From NCBI GenBank assembly GCA_963514095.1, contig OY741267.1, positions 8,959,454 to 9,023,453 on the forward strand: DNA of 64,000 nucleotides. The letters are read 5' to 3'. Source of the stretch: Eutrigla gurnardus (lineage: Eukaryota; Chordata; Actinopteri; Perciformes; Triglidae). The translations under genes were made by a program, and so were the position numbers. Shown in pieces: positions 33,891 to 45,356 of the stretch (position 1 is its first letter; every line of letters starts with the position of its first letter). The notes beneath the pieces were generated by a model, which was given only the letters and a program-made list of their open reading frames with translations, was not told where the DNA came from and made no database searches.

Positions 33891-36123
33891 CCTACTTTAG
33901 TCCTCTGCAACAGCACCCTGCCCACGCCTTCCCAGCATCCTCTCTGTTCCTCCCCCTCTCTAACCTCTCCTTCTGTTCTCCTCACCTCCCTGCAGTCTGC
34001 TGGCACTCGACTGTGTGTGTGTTGTGAGTGTTGTGTATGTGTGTGTGTGTGTGTGTGTGTACTCCTCTTGGCTTGTGTTCTCCTCCAGGGCACATCAGCG
34101 TATTTCAAAACACAAACGCCACTCAGAGCAGGTTGCTGTGTTTCCATTATACTTGTGAGTGAACTGTTCAAACTTCCTGCTCCGAGTTCAGCCCAACATG
34201 ATTTGTCACATGATTGATCTGCTGTGTAAACAACCGTTTCATCCACACTGCAGATATAAACAACACACACTCTCTCTCTCCTTGTCTCACTCTTGTCAGA
34301 TCTTCAGGATGAGTGTTGTACCAGTGTTTGAATCTGGTGAAGCTTCTTATATGCTCCTTAAGCTGCCTCCTGTGTGTCGGCCTGGACCTCCAAGGGTTCT
34401 GCTGTTTGCTCAGACTTCACTTTATTTGGTTTAAAAGCCATCAACTTCCTATTTAAGGGCTTTCCCATTTAAAGTTTCTACTTGTGTTTTCAGGCATCAT
34501 CAATGGGTCTGAATCTGTGGTTGGTGTGTTTTTCTAAATCTCTGCAGATGGGACTCTCTGGCTGCTGATGGTCCAGACAGAAGGGGCTTGAGTTTCTTGG
34601 TGCAGACTGCAGATGGTCTCTGATCTCTTGTAAGACACTCACACAAAGTCATTAAAACCAAGTTAGAAGGTAGTCGTTCCTTCAACGACTACTTCTCTTA
34701 CACTGGAAAGTGGTGGTTTTGGTCTGAGGGTGACTCTTATTGTGTCAATGAGGCACAATAACACTCTGATTCCTGGTGCGTCTAAGGTGAGTGTAGTGAC
34801 GCTTCATCATTTAAGTTTGAGTTTCATTCCAAACTGATTGATCGTATTTGTTTGTTCATTTGCACAAGAAATAATCCATATAAGTAATCATGCAAAAAAC
34901 ATTTCACTTCTAATAAAAAAAATTATAAAATCAAAAATGGGACAAAAATCGAATAAAAATACAAAATGAAATAACCCTGAGGCTGATGGGCGATGAGATA
35001 TTTGTATCCGTTTTAAAGCAGCATTAGCATCCTATAACTCACTGTGGCCTTCGGCTATAGCAGCCTGTAATTAGCATAAATAATGAAGTCACGTTTTCCC
35101 ACGAGAGCAGTGAGTTGCTGATCGGAGCAGAGAGCAGTGACGAGTTCATCCATCAACATCAACATAAGAACACTGCTGCAGTGTTTGGTTTCAGGTACTA
35201 GAAAGAAATCTCTGCAGGTAAACAGCTGGATGACATTCCCATCAGGCCCTGCAGCTTTGTTTAGGCTCATTTACTGGAAGAAAAATGGAGATTGTCCCCT
35301 CAACTTCCAGCTGCTGCAGGCTATGGGCGTGTCTTTCTGTGGTCAGTGTTTCCTTCTTCCACCATGACACGTCCACGCCACCGTCCTAGTAACCATTAAA
35401 TAAACTACTTCTCAACATTCATCTGGTGGTGGTGACAGCTGCTCTCAGAAGAAATACACACTCAATTAGGTTTATTTTGACAAAACACACATTATTTTTC
35501 TGCTCAACATCCACCTTTTAGCTGGATTCCCTTCCCTCTCCCCAACTGTGACGACATCGGCAAGACTTTTTTTGATTGACACCTCATTTTTAAGTTATAT
35601 ATGCTTTCTGACTTTTTGTTACAATGACAGTAAGTGCTGCATTCAGAGCTCAAGGCAGTATCGTTTACACAGACAAACACTTTGACTCTCTTGAAGAGAC
35701 ATAATTGTTTCTGGTGACCGTCACATATCCAGACTTCCCCACAATCCCACATCGCCTCTGTTGCAAATTTTAAAATAAACTGGGATGGAGAGAACTTGCA
35801 CAATTTGAGGGCGTCATTACCCTTTAACGTGAGTCAGCCTTAAAGCAAGTCATGGAAACATGAAGCACCACTTCTCCTGCCAGACTCAACCGAAAACGGA
35901 GCAAACTTAGAACACAGAGTTTCATGTTCAAACCACAGTTCACTTCTTTTTTTTTTTTACATTGTTTAGCTGCTGCAACTACAGACTGAAGCTGAACGAT
36001 ATATGGGAACAAAACTGATATTGCAAAAAAGAAATGTCTGCGCAATATATATATATATATGTACTGTATATAGGAGACGGCGGCGGGGCGTAGGAGATGA
36101 CAGCAGGACGTATAAACATAATA
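33891..36123. other. Intronic sequence, little recognised
   Basis: (GT)n at about 34038-34060. The end (about 35990-36060) resembles the left end of a hAT MITE (GCTGAACGATATATGGGAAC) running into (TA)n, but its other end is not visible. Confidence 0.5.
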
Positions 36124-36131
36124 TTACCAGG

Positions 36132-36984
36132 TAGGGCTGGGCGATATGGACCAAAAGTCATATCTCGATATGTTCAAGCAAAATATCGATATTTGTTGAT
36201 GCAATAACATAGATGGTGTTCCAACTAGTCATTCCACATCAAGCACCACTGTGCATTCATTTCCAGCCTGCCTACGTCCTTGTGCTCGGAACCGGCTGAC
36301 TGCAAACTCAATCCTAAACTTGTAAAATGAAAAAGTTGAGGTGTGTTCTTGCGGCTGTTTATTTTTCTGGGATGTGAGTGCGCGGGCGTGCGTGTGTGTT
36401 GTGGAGGGACGCATCGGGGGAAGTCCACTGACAGAGCCCGCTCTGTAGTTGTGACTGTGGCAGACTCAGCGCTGAGCTCGGAGGGTCCAATGTGAGTCCG
36501 GCTGGAACCGAGACTTGTTGCCTTCCACCAAGAACTCCTCGTGTGTCCTGATCCCGTTAAACGGCGCGGGGCCGCTCGCACAAGTTGCTAATGGACATCA
36601 CGTGTCTGCGTGGTAGAAACAGTGCTTTAATAAAAGGCAAAATGCTGCATTCGATGTGCCGTCAGCCTGTCATGAGCCGCGAATCTTTCGGAGACGAAAC
36701 CAGGACGTGTACCGGCCGCTGCGATGCATCATGAAACATTTTTTTACTGTGTGTAACTTATAGAAGAAGGGGGGGGGGCAGTGTGTGCCGGAGGCAGCAG
36801 GAGAGAGAGAGAGTTGCGAAAGAGCAGGCGGCAGGCGCAGCACGAAATTACTGTTATTTGGACCAAATGTGCAGTACTTTAAACGCAAATTATTTTATAT
36901 CGATATTGACGATATCGTCGCGTTCCATATCTCATTTGAAAAAATATCGATATATGTAAAAAATCGATATATCGCCCAGCCCTA
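36132..36984. mobile_element. GGGCTGGGCGATAT hAT MITE, uninterrupted copy
   Basis: Begins TAGGGCTGGGCGATATGGAC and ends TATATCGCCCAGCCCTA. Flanks are TTACCAGG (36124-36131) and CTACCAGG (36985-36992), an 8-bp duplication with one mismatch. It matches 14417-16553 over its length, apart from a short internal deletion at a G-run near 36770, and supplies the empty site for the inner insertion there. Confidence 0.93.
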
Positions 36985-37039
36985 CTACCAGGTCAAACTA
37001 CAAAAAAACTATAAACACCAAATGCAGCAGGAATGAATA

Positions 37040-37277
37040 TAATTTGCCAATTAAATTGATTATTATCAATTTTGATGATTTAGTCATTTATTGCTGTTGC
37101 TGTTTCCTGTTACAGTAATTATATATTAAAATGAATACATTTTGGACTGTTGTTGGGAGAGAAAATGACATTTGCAGACGTCGCCTTGACATCGGCTTTA
37201 TGTTAATGACTGCTGATTTCACTATATTACTCATTAATCAGAATAAAAATTCAGATTTAAGTTAGTCGCAGCCCTAC
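37040..37277. mobile_element. Fragment ending GTTAGTCGCAGCCCTAC, hAT-like right end
   Basis: The AT-rich stretch with ATTGATTATTATC and the end AGTCGCAGCCCTA resembles the common fish hAT MITE terminus reading TAGGGCTGCAAC on the other strand. The left end is not resolved. Confidence 0.4.
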
Positions 37278-38817
37278 ATCTCAGCTTTTAACAAGGGTCA
37301 AAGAGAAAGTGCCAGAGGGGAGGATTGAGGAGCTGAGAGCAGATCAGAGGCCAGCAGGAAAGGACACGGTCCACAGAAATGGGATTTTAGAAAAGAGATG
37401 AAGGCCTGGAGCCTTCAGATCCCAGAATCCCAGGTCCAGGACTCAGCCAGCCGCCACATCAGGAACTAACTTTTCTTGCAGCACACAGAGCCGGTGATTG
37501 GACGAGCAGAACAGGTGATGTTAAACACTTTCAAATGCACTTTACAAAATAAGAGATACATTTCATCAAAACTAATTTTACATTCAGTGATTAATGTTCC
37601 GTCAATACTGATAAAATGTCTGTTGAAAGCTACCGGAGCATAAATAGATTCATCAGATTCATTATGTAAATGTAAAAATAATATCATGTACTTATTCCAA
37701 AATGTTATGGAACCAGTATTCTGACTTAAGGAGTTTAGCAGGTGCATGAATTGATTCAATTGTTTCAGCAGTTATCCTCAGTGAGAAGGTATGTACGTTG
37801 AATATTAGGGGTATAAGCATGAACTGACAGGACTCCAAGAGTCATGATTATGTTATTGATCTTTGATTATATGAACAGTTTTTTTCTGGTAGGTCATGGC
37901 TAAGAGCAGCGGTTCGGCCGGAAATGAGTGAAAACAAAGATGAAGTGATGGTCAGTCTGCTGTCCGACAAACATATTTTACTGCAATAAAAATGATTGAT
38001 GTGAGATGATGCGACTGAAAGGTTCTTATCAGTAAGCCAACAAAATACATTGATCTGCATGATGAGTGTCAGCACTTAGTATTTATTTATTAGTAGTAGT
38101 AGTAAAATATGTAGGTGATATATTTGTGGATATATAAAAACAGAAGCGAATATTAAAACTGATAATAAAAACAACAATAGCAATAACATACAGCATGTTT
38201 AATTGGGAAAACAAAGGAGAATTAGCGGATAATTGACCTCATCAGCCACAGTCTGTAATTCAAAAGGCACGGATAAGACTCTAAACCTCTGACCATTAAC
38301 GTCAAACAACGTTACCTGACTCAAGTTATAGACCGTTCAGTGGTGGCGACAACACGTTAGAAAAAAAGACAAATTAACGGTCTAATTAACTAGTCCCTGC
38401 GCTCTCGGGTACAATGATACGCCAAACTTCAAGTAAGAAATACGACGAATTAAAATGTCTTACTTGCCCGAAAAAAAACGCATCACATTAGATGACAAGA
38501 AGCCCATCGTATGACAGTGTTATTTTCAATTCGGCAGTGATATTATGTGTAAAATGTTTGTATTTCGGCACAAATATCAAGTTTTCAAATGTGGTCGCAA
38601 CAATGTAACACCAGCCCCCTTCAGTTAGCTGCGCTATTTAACGGGGAAGAGACGGTGGCTTTGCGAGGCGAACAGTTCCACAAAGTACATATTCTCATGG
38701 AGAGGCTGGTTTCTGGTTCATCAGATACACGCCGAATTTAACACACACTCACAATCGAGGACACTCGCCTTGTAAAGTGTTTGTGTGATAGTGTTTAATG
38801 GAGGTTTTTCGGGCGTT
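37278..38817. other. Intron just downstream of the dlg1 alpha exon
   Basis: No repeat ends or exons seen. A short (TAG)n is at about 38088-38103. Confidence 0.5.
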
Positions 38818-38819
38818 AC

Positions 38820-38849
38820 CTTAGTCGTGACAATACAGATGCAGTCCAT
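38820..38849 (-). CDS. dlg1: dlg1 alternative first coding exon, alpha type (MDCICIVTTK)
   Basis: Ten codons, M-D-C-I-C-I-V-T-T-K, end in phase 0 at the donor gtaacg. The ATG has A at -3 and G at +4. The peptide differs by one residue (Ile for Leu at position 4) from the MDCLCIVTTK start of alpha-type PSD-95, also described for SAP97. Joining it to the exon at 1929 gives the expected ...TTK-KYR junction. In the family Cys3 and Cys5 are palmitoylated and anchor the scaffold to membranes. The alternative L27-containing start (beta type) enters from the exon at 51454-51617. The exon is far too short for ORF finders. Its location about 37 kb upstream of the shared exon implies an internal promoter within the L27-isoform intron. 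Confidence 0.9.
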
Positions 38850-39115
38850 CGTTCCGAGCCGGGAGTAAAGCGCGGTAAAACAGGCATCTCATCGCGTGCT
38901 GGCACTCCCTCCGCGCGAGCTCCAGACAGTTTGCTCAGTTTGAGTCTGTCTTCATAAATAACACGCACACAGCGACCGACAGTCACTCTCTACCGGCGAT
39001 AGAGTGTGTGTTACAGGAGAGCCACCTACTCCCTCCCACGGTCCTCCATCCTGCTATCCGGAGCTCAGCGGGAGTAGGAACCCTTCTGAGGCTGCGTTTA
39101 AGAGCTGTGGGAAAT
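38850..39115 (-). promoter_or_regulatory. dlg1: Probable 5'UTR and internal promoter region of the dlg1 alpha transcript
   Basis: The stretch upstream (minus strand) of the MDCICIVTTK start is visibly richer in G+C and CpG than the AT-rich intron around it, and contains no recognisable repeat. No convincing TATA box sits in a sensible position, so the start site is unknown. The leader would contain several upstream ATGs: two short closed uORFs (MEDRGRE and MKTDSN) and two that overlap the main start in other frames. The assignment is by position and composition only. Confidence 0.5.
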
Positions 39116-41081
39116 CTCAAGTCTCAAGAAACGTATGACCCTCGTCATGAGCGCTAATGACCAAAGGAGGTGAAAGTAATTACGTACAAATCAAAGCACC
39201 ATAAAACACAAAAGGCACCATGTGCTACTAGTAGTACTACAAATGTTGAAGTTATTTCTAGTTAGTTTGACATCTCAGTAATCCGTATCCAGATCTTAAA
39301 ATGAAAAATCGAATTATTCCAAAAGCAAGTTATGGCAACATTAAAATACCAATACTCTGTGATTGTGTCAAACAACACATTTCACTAAAAGTAAATTCAA
39401 TCAAAGCAAATCAAAATAAAATAACTGAAAACAACAACCATAAGAACTTTTACACTTTAAAAACATTGTTCTTTTATGCACATTTATGTTGCATTCAAAT
39501 ATCATCTCATATTGAGTTGAATGTAAATGGGCATGTATGAACTGTTAAAGCTGACGAGGACAGCTTTAACAGTATACAGAAGTATTTCTATTTACTTTTG
39601 ATTATTTATTAAACTGCCATCTTCCTCAATAAATACAGTAATATTTTACTTTACAACTTATCAAAAATAACAAAAAAAAAGTCTAAACACCATTAACCAA
39701 TAGCTTAAAGCCATAATCAAGTAACTTTAGCATATTAATTTACTCTGATAAAAGACAAAGCAAAGCAACATACATTTTCCACAGCTGAACATTTAAGGGC
39801 TTTTATTTTCTCACAGGAATAGATACCAATTCACCTGTCAATCAGGTAATTCATTGACTAATTATTTTAGCACTAATGACAATATGATTTCCCAGAACAA
39901 TGCACGAGGCGTCCTACTTAATGTGAGACCACAAACTCATCACAAATACCCAATGAGCTCCATGTCAGTGTACTTGTCACACAAGACCCTGCATCAGTTT
40001 CTGTTCTAAAACTCCAGAGCTTCACTTTAAAAACACATTGACGGCTTGTTATGACATGTTTGACTCAACATCAAATGGCCACGGTGGAGGAAGAGGAGGA
40101 AGAAGAGGAGAGTGTGCGCGTCACTGCAGCAGCAGGAGACGATGCAGTGTGGGCGGCTGGGAATCACAAGTATGAATATTTTACAGTTCTATTAATCAGT
40201 CATGTGGCTGCATGCATGTCGTCATGCCTCCTTATAAACGTTCTCCGCAGGAAGTGATGCAACCAACGGTTAACACACTCAAGCATCTGAACAATCTTAT
40301 TTTTGTATTTTTTTTAAATATAATGGAGGACATTTTATCCATTTTAAAATGAGTCACTGGAATTAATGCTAATATCATCATGACCATGTGATTGTTTTCT
40401 TTTATTTGGCTTAACATTCACCTTATCCTTTATTTTTCATCCTAATATTTTTTTGGCATTTTTTTCTTTACAGCTCTCCCAATTAAAAACGTTTTTTTTT
40501 TTTTTTATCTAATTTTTGCACAATGATGTTGACAAATGACTTGCATATGCAAATTTGGTCGGCTATAAAACCGATTCAGATTTTCTGACAAAGTGTTCAC
40601 GTGTATCACGTCTTCTTTTCAACTCAGGATATCAACCTGAGTTAAGGCTGTTTTCAGGTTCATTATATTATCCTTATTAGTTATTATTATAGATTGAATT
40701 CCCCCCAGCTGCTGCAAACAAAGCCTCATCGGGATCAATCTTGAGTGAGGTCTTCTTCCCTGGACAACAGAGTCAATACAACTTAAACATCCACTTATTT
40801 CTGCTAAGACAACTTAACGCATGAAGAGATGTGATAAAGCCTTTTATAAACATGAAAACACAAACAGTAAGCTGAAGACTGCAACCTGCACACAAATCAG
40901 AAGTTAAATCTATACATGAACCACCACCATGCAGGTCCTGAACACAAGTACAGCTCCAGTCTCTCTGAGGGAACCCAAAACTGATGATGAGCGGTTTACT
41001 CTGAAGCAGACTAGCGTTGTAGGTCTCGGGCTCAGGAGGCGGGTTTACATTCAGTTTGGTTAGTTTGTTTATCAGAATATC
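39116..41081. other. Intron between dlg1 alpha promoter and the Tc1 element
   Basis: AT-rich. A GGAAGAGGAGGAAGAAGAGG patch at about 40087 and a poly-T at about 40492 are the only notable items. Confidence 0.5.
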
Positions 41082-41289
41082 TTGGCATGCTAAAAAAAAT
41101 AAGGGAACAATTAAATCACAAATCAGATCTTGACGAACAGAATATTCAAGTTGAAATTCTTTGCTGATGTACGTTGTATAATTTGATGAAAACAAAATGA
41201 CGTGACAACGGTCAATGGGAACAGAATCATCACAGGCTGATCCAACTTGTGAATTTCATCACAGCAACCTATAATCTGACTCAGTCGTG

Positions 41290-42935
41290 TGTCTGTACTC
41301 CTGACAACGTCTGTGCTGCTCCTGGTGAGTCCTGGGGGATCTCCTCCCAGACCTGGATCAGGGCATCAGTGAGCTCCTGGACAGTCTGTGGTGGTACTTG
41401 GCTGCGTAGATACACCGACACAAAACATCCCATAGGTGTTCAACTGGATTTAAGTCAAGAGAACCAGAGGACCAGTCAACGGCATCAAGGAGCACCAGGA
41501 GGAACCCAGGACCCACTGAACCAGGAGGAACCCCAGGACCCACTGCACCAGGAGCAACCCAGGACCACTGCACCAGGAGGAACCCAAGACCCACTGCACT
41601 AGGAGGAACCCAGGACCCACTGCACTAGGAGGAACCCAGGACCCACTGCACTAGGAGGAACCCAGGACCCACTGCACTAGGAGGAACCCAGGACCCACTG
41701 TACCAGGAGGAACCCAGGACCCACTGCACCCGGAGGAACCCAGGACCCACTGCACTAGGAGGAACCCAGGACCCACTGTACCAGGAGGAACCCAGGACCC
41801 ACTGCACCAGGAGGAACCCAAGACCCACTGCACCAGGAGGAACCCAGGACCCACTGCACCAGGAGGAACCCAGGACCCACTGCACTAGGAGGAACCCAGG
41901 ACCCACTGCACCAGGAGGAACCCAGGACCCACTGCACCAGGAGGAACCCAGGACCCACTGCACTAGGAGGAACCCAGGACCCACTGCACTAGGAGGAACC
42001 CAGGACCCACTGTACCAGGAGGAACCCAGGACCCACTGCACCCGGAGGAACCCAGGACCCACTGCACTAGGAGGAACCCAGGACCCACTGTACCAGGAGG
42101 AACCCAGGACCCACTGCACCAGGAGGAACCCAAGACCCACTGCACCAGGAGGAACCCAGGACCCACTGCACCAGGAGGAACCCAGGACCCACTGCACTAG
42201 GAGGAACCCAGGACCCACTGTACCAGGAGGAACCCAGGACCCACTGCACCAGGAGGAACCCAAGACCCACTGTACCAGGAGGAACCCAGGACCCACTGCA
42301 CCAGGAGGAACCCAAGACCCACTGCACCAGGAGGAACCCAGGACCCACTGCACCAGGAGGAACCCAGGACCCACTGAACCAGCATGAGGTCTGAAAATTA
42401 CTCTGAGGATTTCATCCTGGTACCTAGTAGCAGTCAGGGTACCATTGGCTCTGACATGGAGGTCTGAGAGTCCCTCCAAGGATATGCCTTCCCAGACCTC
42501 CACTGACCCACCACCAAACTAGACCTGCTGGATGATGTCACAGGCAGCATAAGTCCAGACATGAGAGTCTCCAGACTCTTCCATGCCTGTCACATGTGCT
42601 CAGTGTGAACCTGCTCTCATCTTTAGACATGACGGTTTGGTCAGAAACAAAGAGTAGCCTGCTGGAGGTCATGTAGGGCTCTGCAGTGCTCCTCCTGTTC
42701 CTCCTCCACAAAGGAGCAGATACCGGTCCTGGTGCTGGGTTGATGCCCTTCTACGGTCCTGTCCAGCTCTCCTTGTGTAACGGCCAGTCTCCTGGGATCT
42801 TCTCCATGCTGTTGAGACTCTGCTGGGAGACACAGCAAACCTTCTTGCGACCTCACGTATGGATGTGCCATCCTGGAGGATCTGGACTACATGTGACCCT
42901 GATTGGGCTGCAGGTAGCGCCCCATGCTACCAGTA
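41290..42935 (-). pseudogene. Tc1 transposase, frameshifted and interrupted by a 26-bp tandem array
   Basis: On the minus strand, N- to C-terminus, pieces of the two-helix-turn-helix DNA-binding region appear at 42.9-42.6 kb in changing frames. Then come WEGISLEGLSDLHVRANGTL and TRYQDEILRVIFRPHAG (about 42.5-42.38 kb), the motif GPGFLLVQ, then the minisatellite. After it follow DAVDWSSGSLDLNPVEHLWD (about 41.46 kb) and a C-terminal tail. Tc1 transposases cut and paste DNA with a DDE catalytic triad. The second Asp (in the DNARPH-type motif normally right after GPGFLLVQ) is lost in the array, while the PVEHLW Glu is kept. Clearly inactive. Confidence 0.88.
41496..42378. repeat. 26-bp minisatellite inside the Tc1 transposase, about 34 units, 12-unit higher-order repeat
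   Basis: Unit GGAGGAACCCAGGACCCACT plus GCACCA; its complement encodes the transposase words GPGFLLVQ. Rare variants (CCCGGAGG at 41728 and 42040; CCCAAGACCC at 41817 and 42129) recur at exactly 312 bp, i.e. 12 units, showing a block duplication. The 292-codon ORF across it is an artefact. Confidence 0.96.
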
Positions 42936-43203
42936 GTGACAAGGACACTAGCAGAACCCAGAACTAGAGAAGAACCAGTCAGGAAGGAGAAGGAGAGAGT
43001 AGCAGAACCTCCCTTGTTGGGATTGTGCTGAATTTGCCTCCATTGCACCAGTTGTCACTTTCATTTCAACCAAAGCAGCTGAAACTGATTCACGACTCAT
43101 TCACCTTCCTAAACGGACACATCCATCTCCCTGAAGATGGACTGACTTGGTGTTAGACTGGGATGATTGGGAAGTGTTCCCCTTCATTTTTGTGAGCAGT
43201 GTA

Positions 43204-44246
43204 TAAAAACAAATGCAAATTTCAAAACTGCTTTTTCTAAATGATGCTTCTGTGTTTACTTGGATTGGTTGGATTCACAATCAACATCAGATCAATTTAT
43301 AGAAAATACGTTAATTTATGGGGGACAACAGAATGGGCAGGACTTAGCATCTGTCCTGTCCCAATGTGAAAACAAAAAGGATCATTTCGGGGACTCTGAA
43401 CTATTAGTTGTTTACTTGTAAGCTTGGGCTGGTTTAAACATTTTCAAACCGGTCTGATACTAAGCCAAAGACCAGAGCTAACCGGTTATACCAACCTTTC
43501 CCTCTAGGCGTTGCACTTGCCATATCAGACCCTCCCGAGTGATACATTCTTTTTTTTAAAAAGAAGATTGCACCGTAATCACGGAAAGGAGAGTCAAAAA
43601 TATGCTGCAATCGTACCGTTCATAAATAACCTTGCTTTGCAGCGTAACGCCGGAACGGTGTCCGTTTTTACAAAACATCCCTCCCTTCGCAAAACGAGAG
43701 AGACAGATACCGCGCTGCAGGCCGCGTGACGTATTCAATGAGTGTCGGAATTCTGATTAGCTCATGGCTTCAAACCGGTGAAACCGGATATCGTATTTAC
43801 CTTTTGTTTTGTTTCGTCTTTTATACAAATACATCTGAACTAATGGAAATGATTCACTGTGATGAATTATGATGTTGATTTTACATAAACTAGGATGACT
43901 AGATAGTTGGATTAGAATTCAATAAAGGCTAAACCACAGAATTTATCTCTGTGAGAACAGAAGTGTTTTACTGATAAACCTGTTTAGGTTTTGACAGTAA
44001 TGTTGACCTAGTAGACTCCGTTTTATTTTTTTAGATGTAATGTTTTCCTTCTGACACGGTCTCTACACTGAGGAAAGGAGGTGTACTGTTCAGACCCGAC
44101 AGCATGAACCCAAATGAATGAAGCACAATGACCCCTGAACCCAACACAATCTCAATATGTCGCTGTGTTACATCTTTTTATTTTCATCATTTATTTGAAC
44201 TATGAAACCAGGGAGGAGATCCTGGTGGGCAGCAGGAAGCAACGTC
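43204..44246. other. Intronic sequence, including a probable AACCGGT-rich MITE fragment
   Basis: At about 43421-43795 GGCTGGTTTAAACATTTTCA and AACCGGTCTG at the left face AACCGGTGAAACCGGATATC at the right, suggesting a decayed hAT-type MITE. I could not fix its ends or target duplication. Confidence 0.4.
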
Positions 44247-44630
44247 ATAGTCACCTACGTCCCATCATCACCTACGTCCGTTCCTGTCATCACCTACGTC
44301 ATCTCGTCGTCACCTACGTCCCATCATCACCTACGTCCGTTCCTGTCATCACCTACGTCATCTCGTCGTCACCTACGTCCCATCATCACCTACGTCCGTT
44401 CCTGTCATCACCTACGTCATCTCGTCGTCACCTACGTCCCATCATCACCTACGTCCGTTCCTGTCATCACCTACGTCATCTCGTCGTCACCTACGTCCCA
44501 TCATCACCTACGTCCGTTCCTGTCATCACCTACGTCCGTTCCTGTCATCACCTACGTCCCATCATCGCGTATGTTCCGTCGTCGTCACCTTGACCCATAG
44601 TAACGTACGTTCCGTCATCGTCACCTACGT
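44247..44630. repeat. 59-bp minisatellite (CACCTACGTC... family)
   Basis: Unit CACCTACGTCCCATCATCAC followed by CTACGTCCGTTCCTGTCATC and ACCTACGTCATCTCGTCGT, about five tandem units, then degenerate copies to about 44630. The Pro/Ser/Thr/His ORFs are artefacts. Confidence 0.95.
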
Positions 44631-44934
44631 CCCTAAGGGTAGACTTCTTTCTGAGCAAATCATTACTCCAATTTGACATTAAGGCTGAACCCTGTTTTAT
44701 TTCTGACTTTGTTTTTCCCGTGTAACTGCCTGCTTCTTCACACAACATGTTTCTTCTCTGGTTTCATTTGTTGATAATGGGAATGAACTACAGCGACAGT
44801 TTGAGGTAAGTTGCATCAACCTGACCCTGGAGCCACAACAATGACCCAAAGCACATGAGGACTGGATGGGACATGCAGCGAGGGTGGACGACACCCACAC
44901 CCCCTCCCACCAATAGCAGGCGTCCAGTACTTAC

Positions 44935-45006
44935 TTGTCCGTCAATGCCGGGCGGCCGCTTGGCCTGCGCCAACGTGTGCAGGATTTCATTTAGGAGGGG
45001 GGAGTC
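44935..45006 (-). CDS. Candidate in-frame cassette exon (24 codons) in the dlg1 intron
   Basis: On the minus strand cactcgtag precedes the segment and GGACAA followed by gtaagt closes it, giving 72 nt, phase 0 at both ends, with no stop. It reads DSPLLNEIL...RPPGIDGQ: an amphipathic leucine-rich stretch followed by a basic proline segment. Local composition is GC-rich in otherwise plain intron. Its phase fits between the beta exon (51454) and the shared exon (1929) without a frame change. I do not recognise the peptide from any DLG isoform, so it might be an unrecognised dlg1 alternative exon, an exon of another gene, or chance. The lariat region and pyrimidine tract are only moderate. Confidence 0.35.
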
Positions 45007-45356
45007 CTACGAGTGACGAGGTTTGTTTACAATCAGAGAAAAGGGAAAGAAAGAGAAGGAGTTCAATGCAAACAGACACACCTGGCTGAAACTGGACCTG
45101 CACACATGCTGTGTGGTTTCAGCCCGTTTCAGTTCCAGACAGATGGAGTTAGAGTAGAAAACAGTTGCTGTAAGAAAAGAACAGTTACAAACACAACTTG
45201 ACAGTTTCCTTGATACTGCACGGATTCACTTTGAGAGTATTTAATGCCTTTTCACACCTAAAGGTCATGGTTCATGTTTTTGTTACATTGTATGCATTTG
45301 AAACAGTGAGTTTAGGTTTCACGTTGCAATGATGTAATCATACTAAAGAACGTCAG

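Larger units (their letters stand above)
41082..43203 (-). mobile_element. Tc1-type transposon with a minisatellite grown inside its transposase
   Basis: The right end on the minus strand reads TACACTGCTCACAAAAATGA then AGGGGAACAC; the left end is a decayed version (CTAAAAAAAATAAGGGAAC) near 41090. A TA flanks the right end. This is the layout of the common fish Tc1-like family whose ends read CACTGCTCAAAAAA...AAGGGAACAC. The transposase gene (minus strand) is listed separately. Confidence 0.88.
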
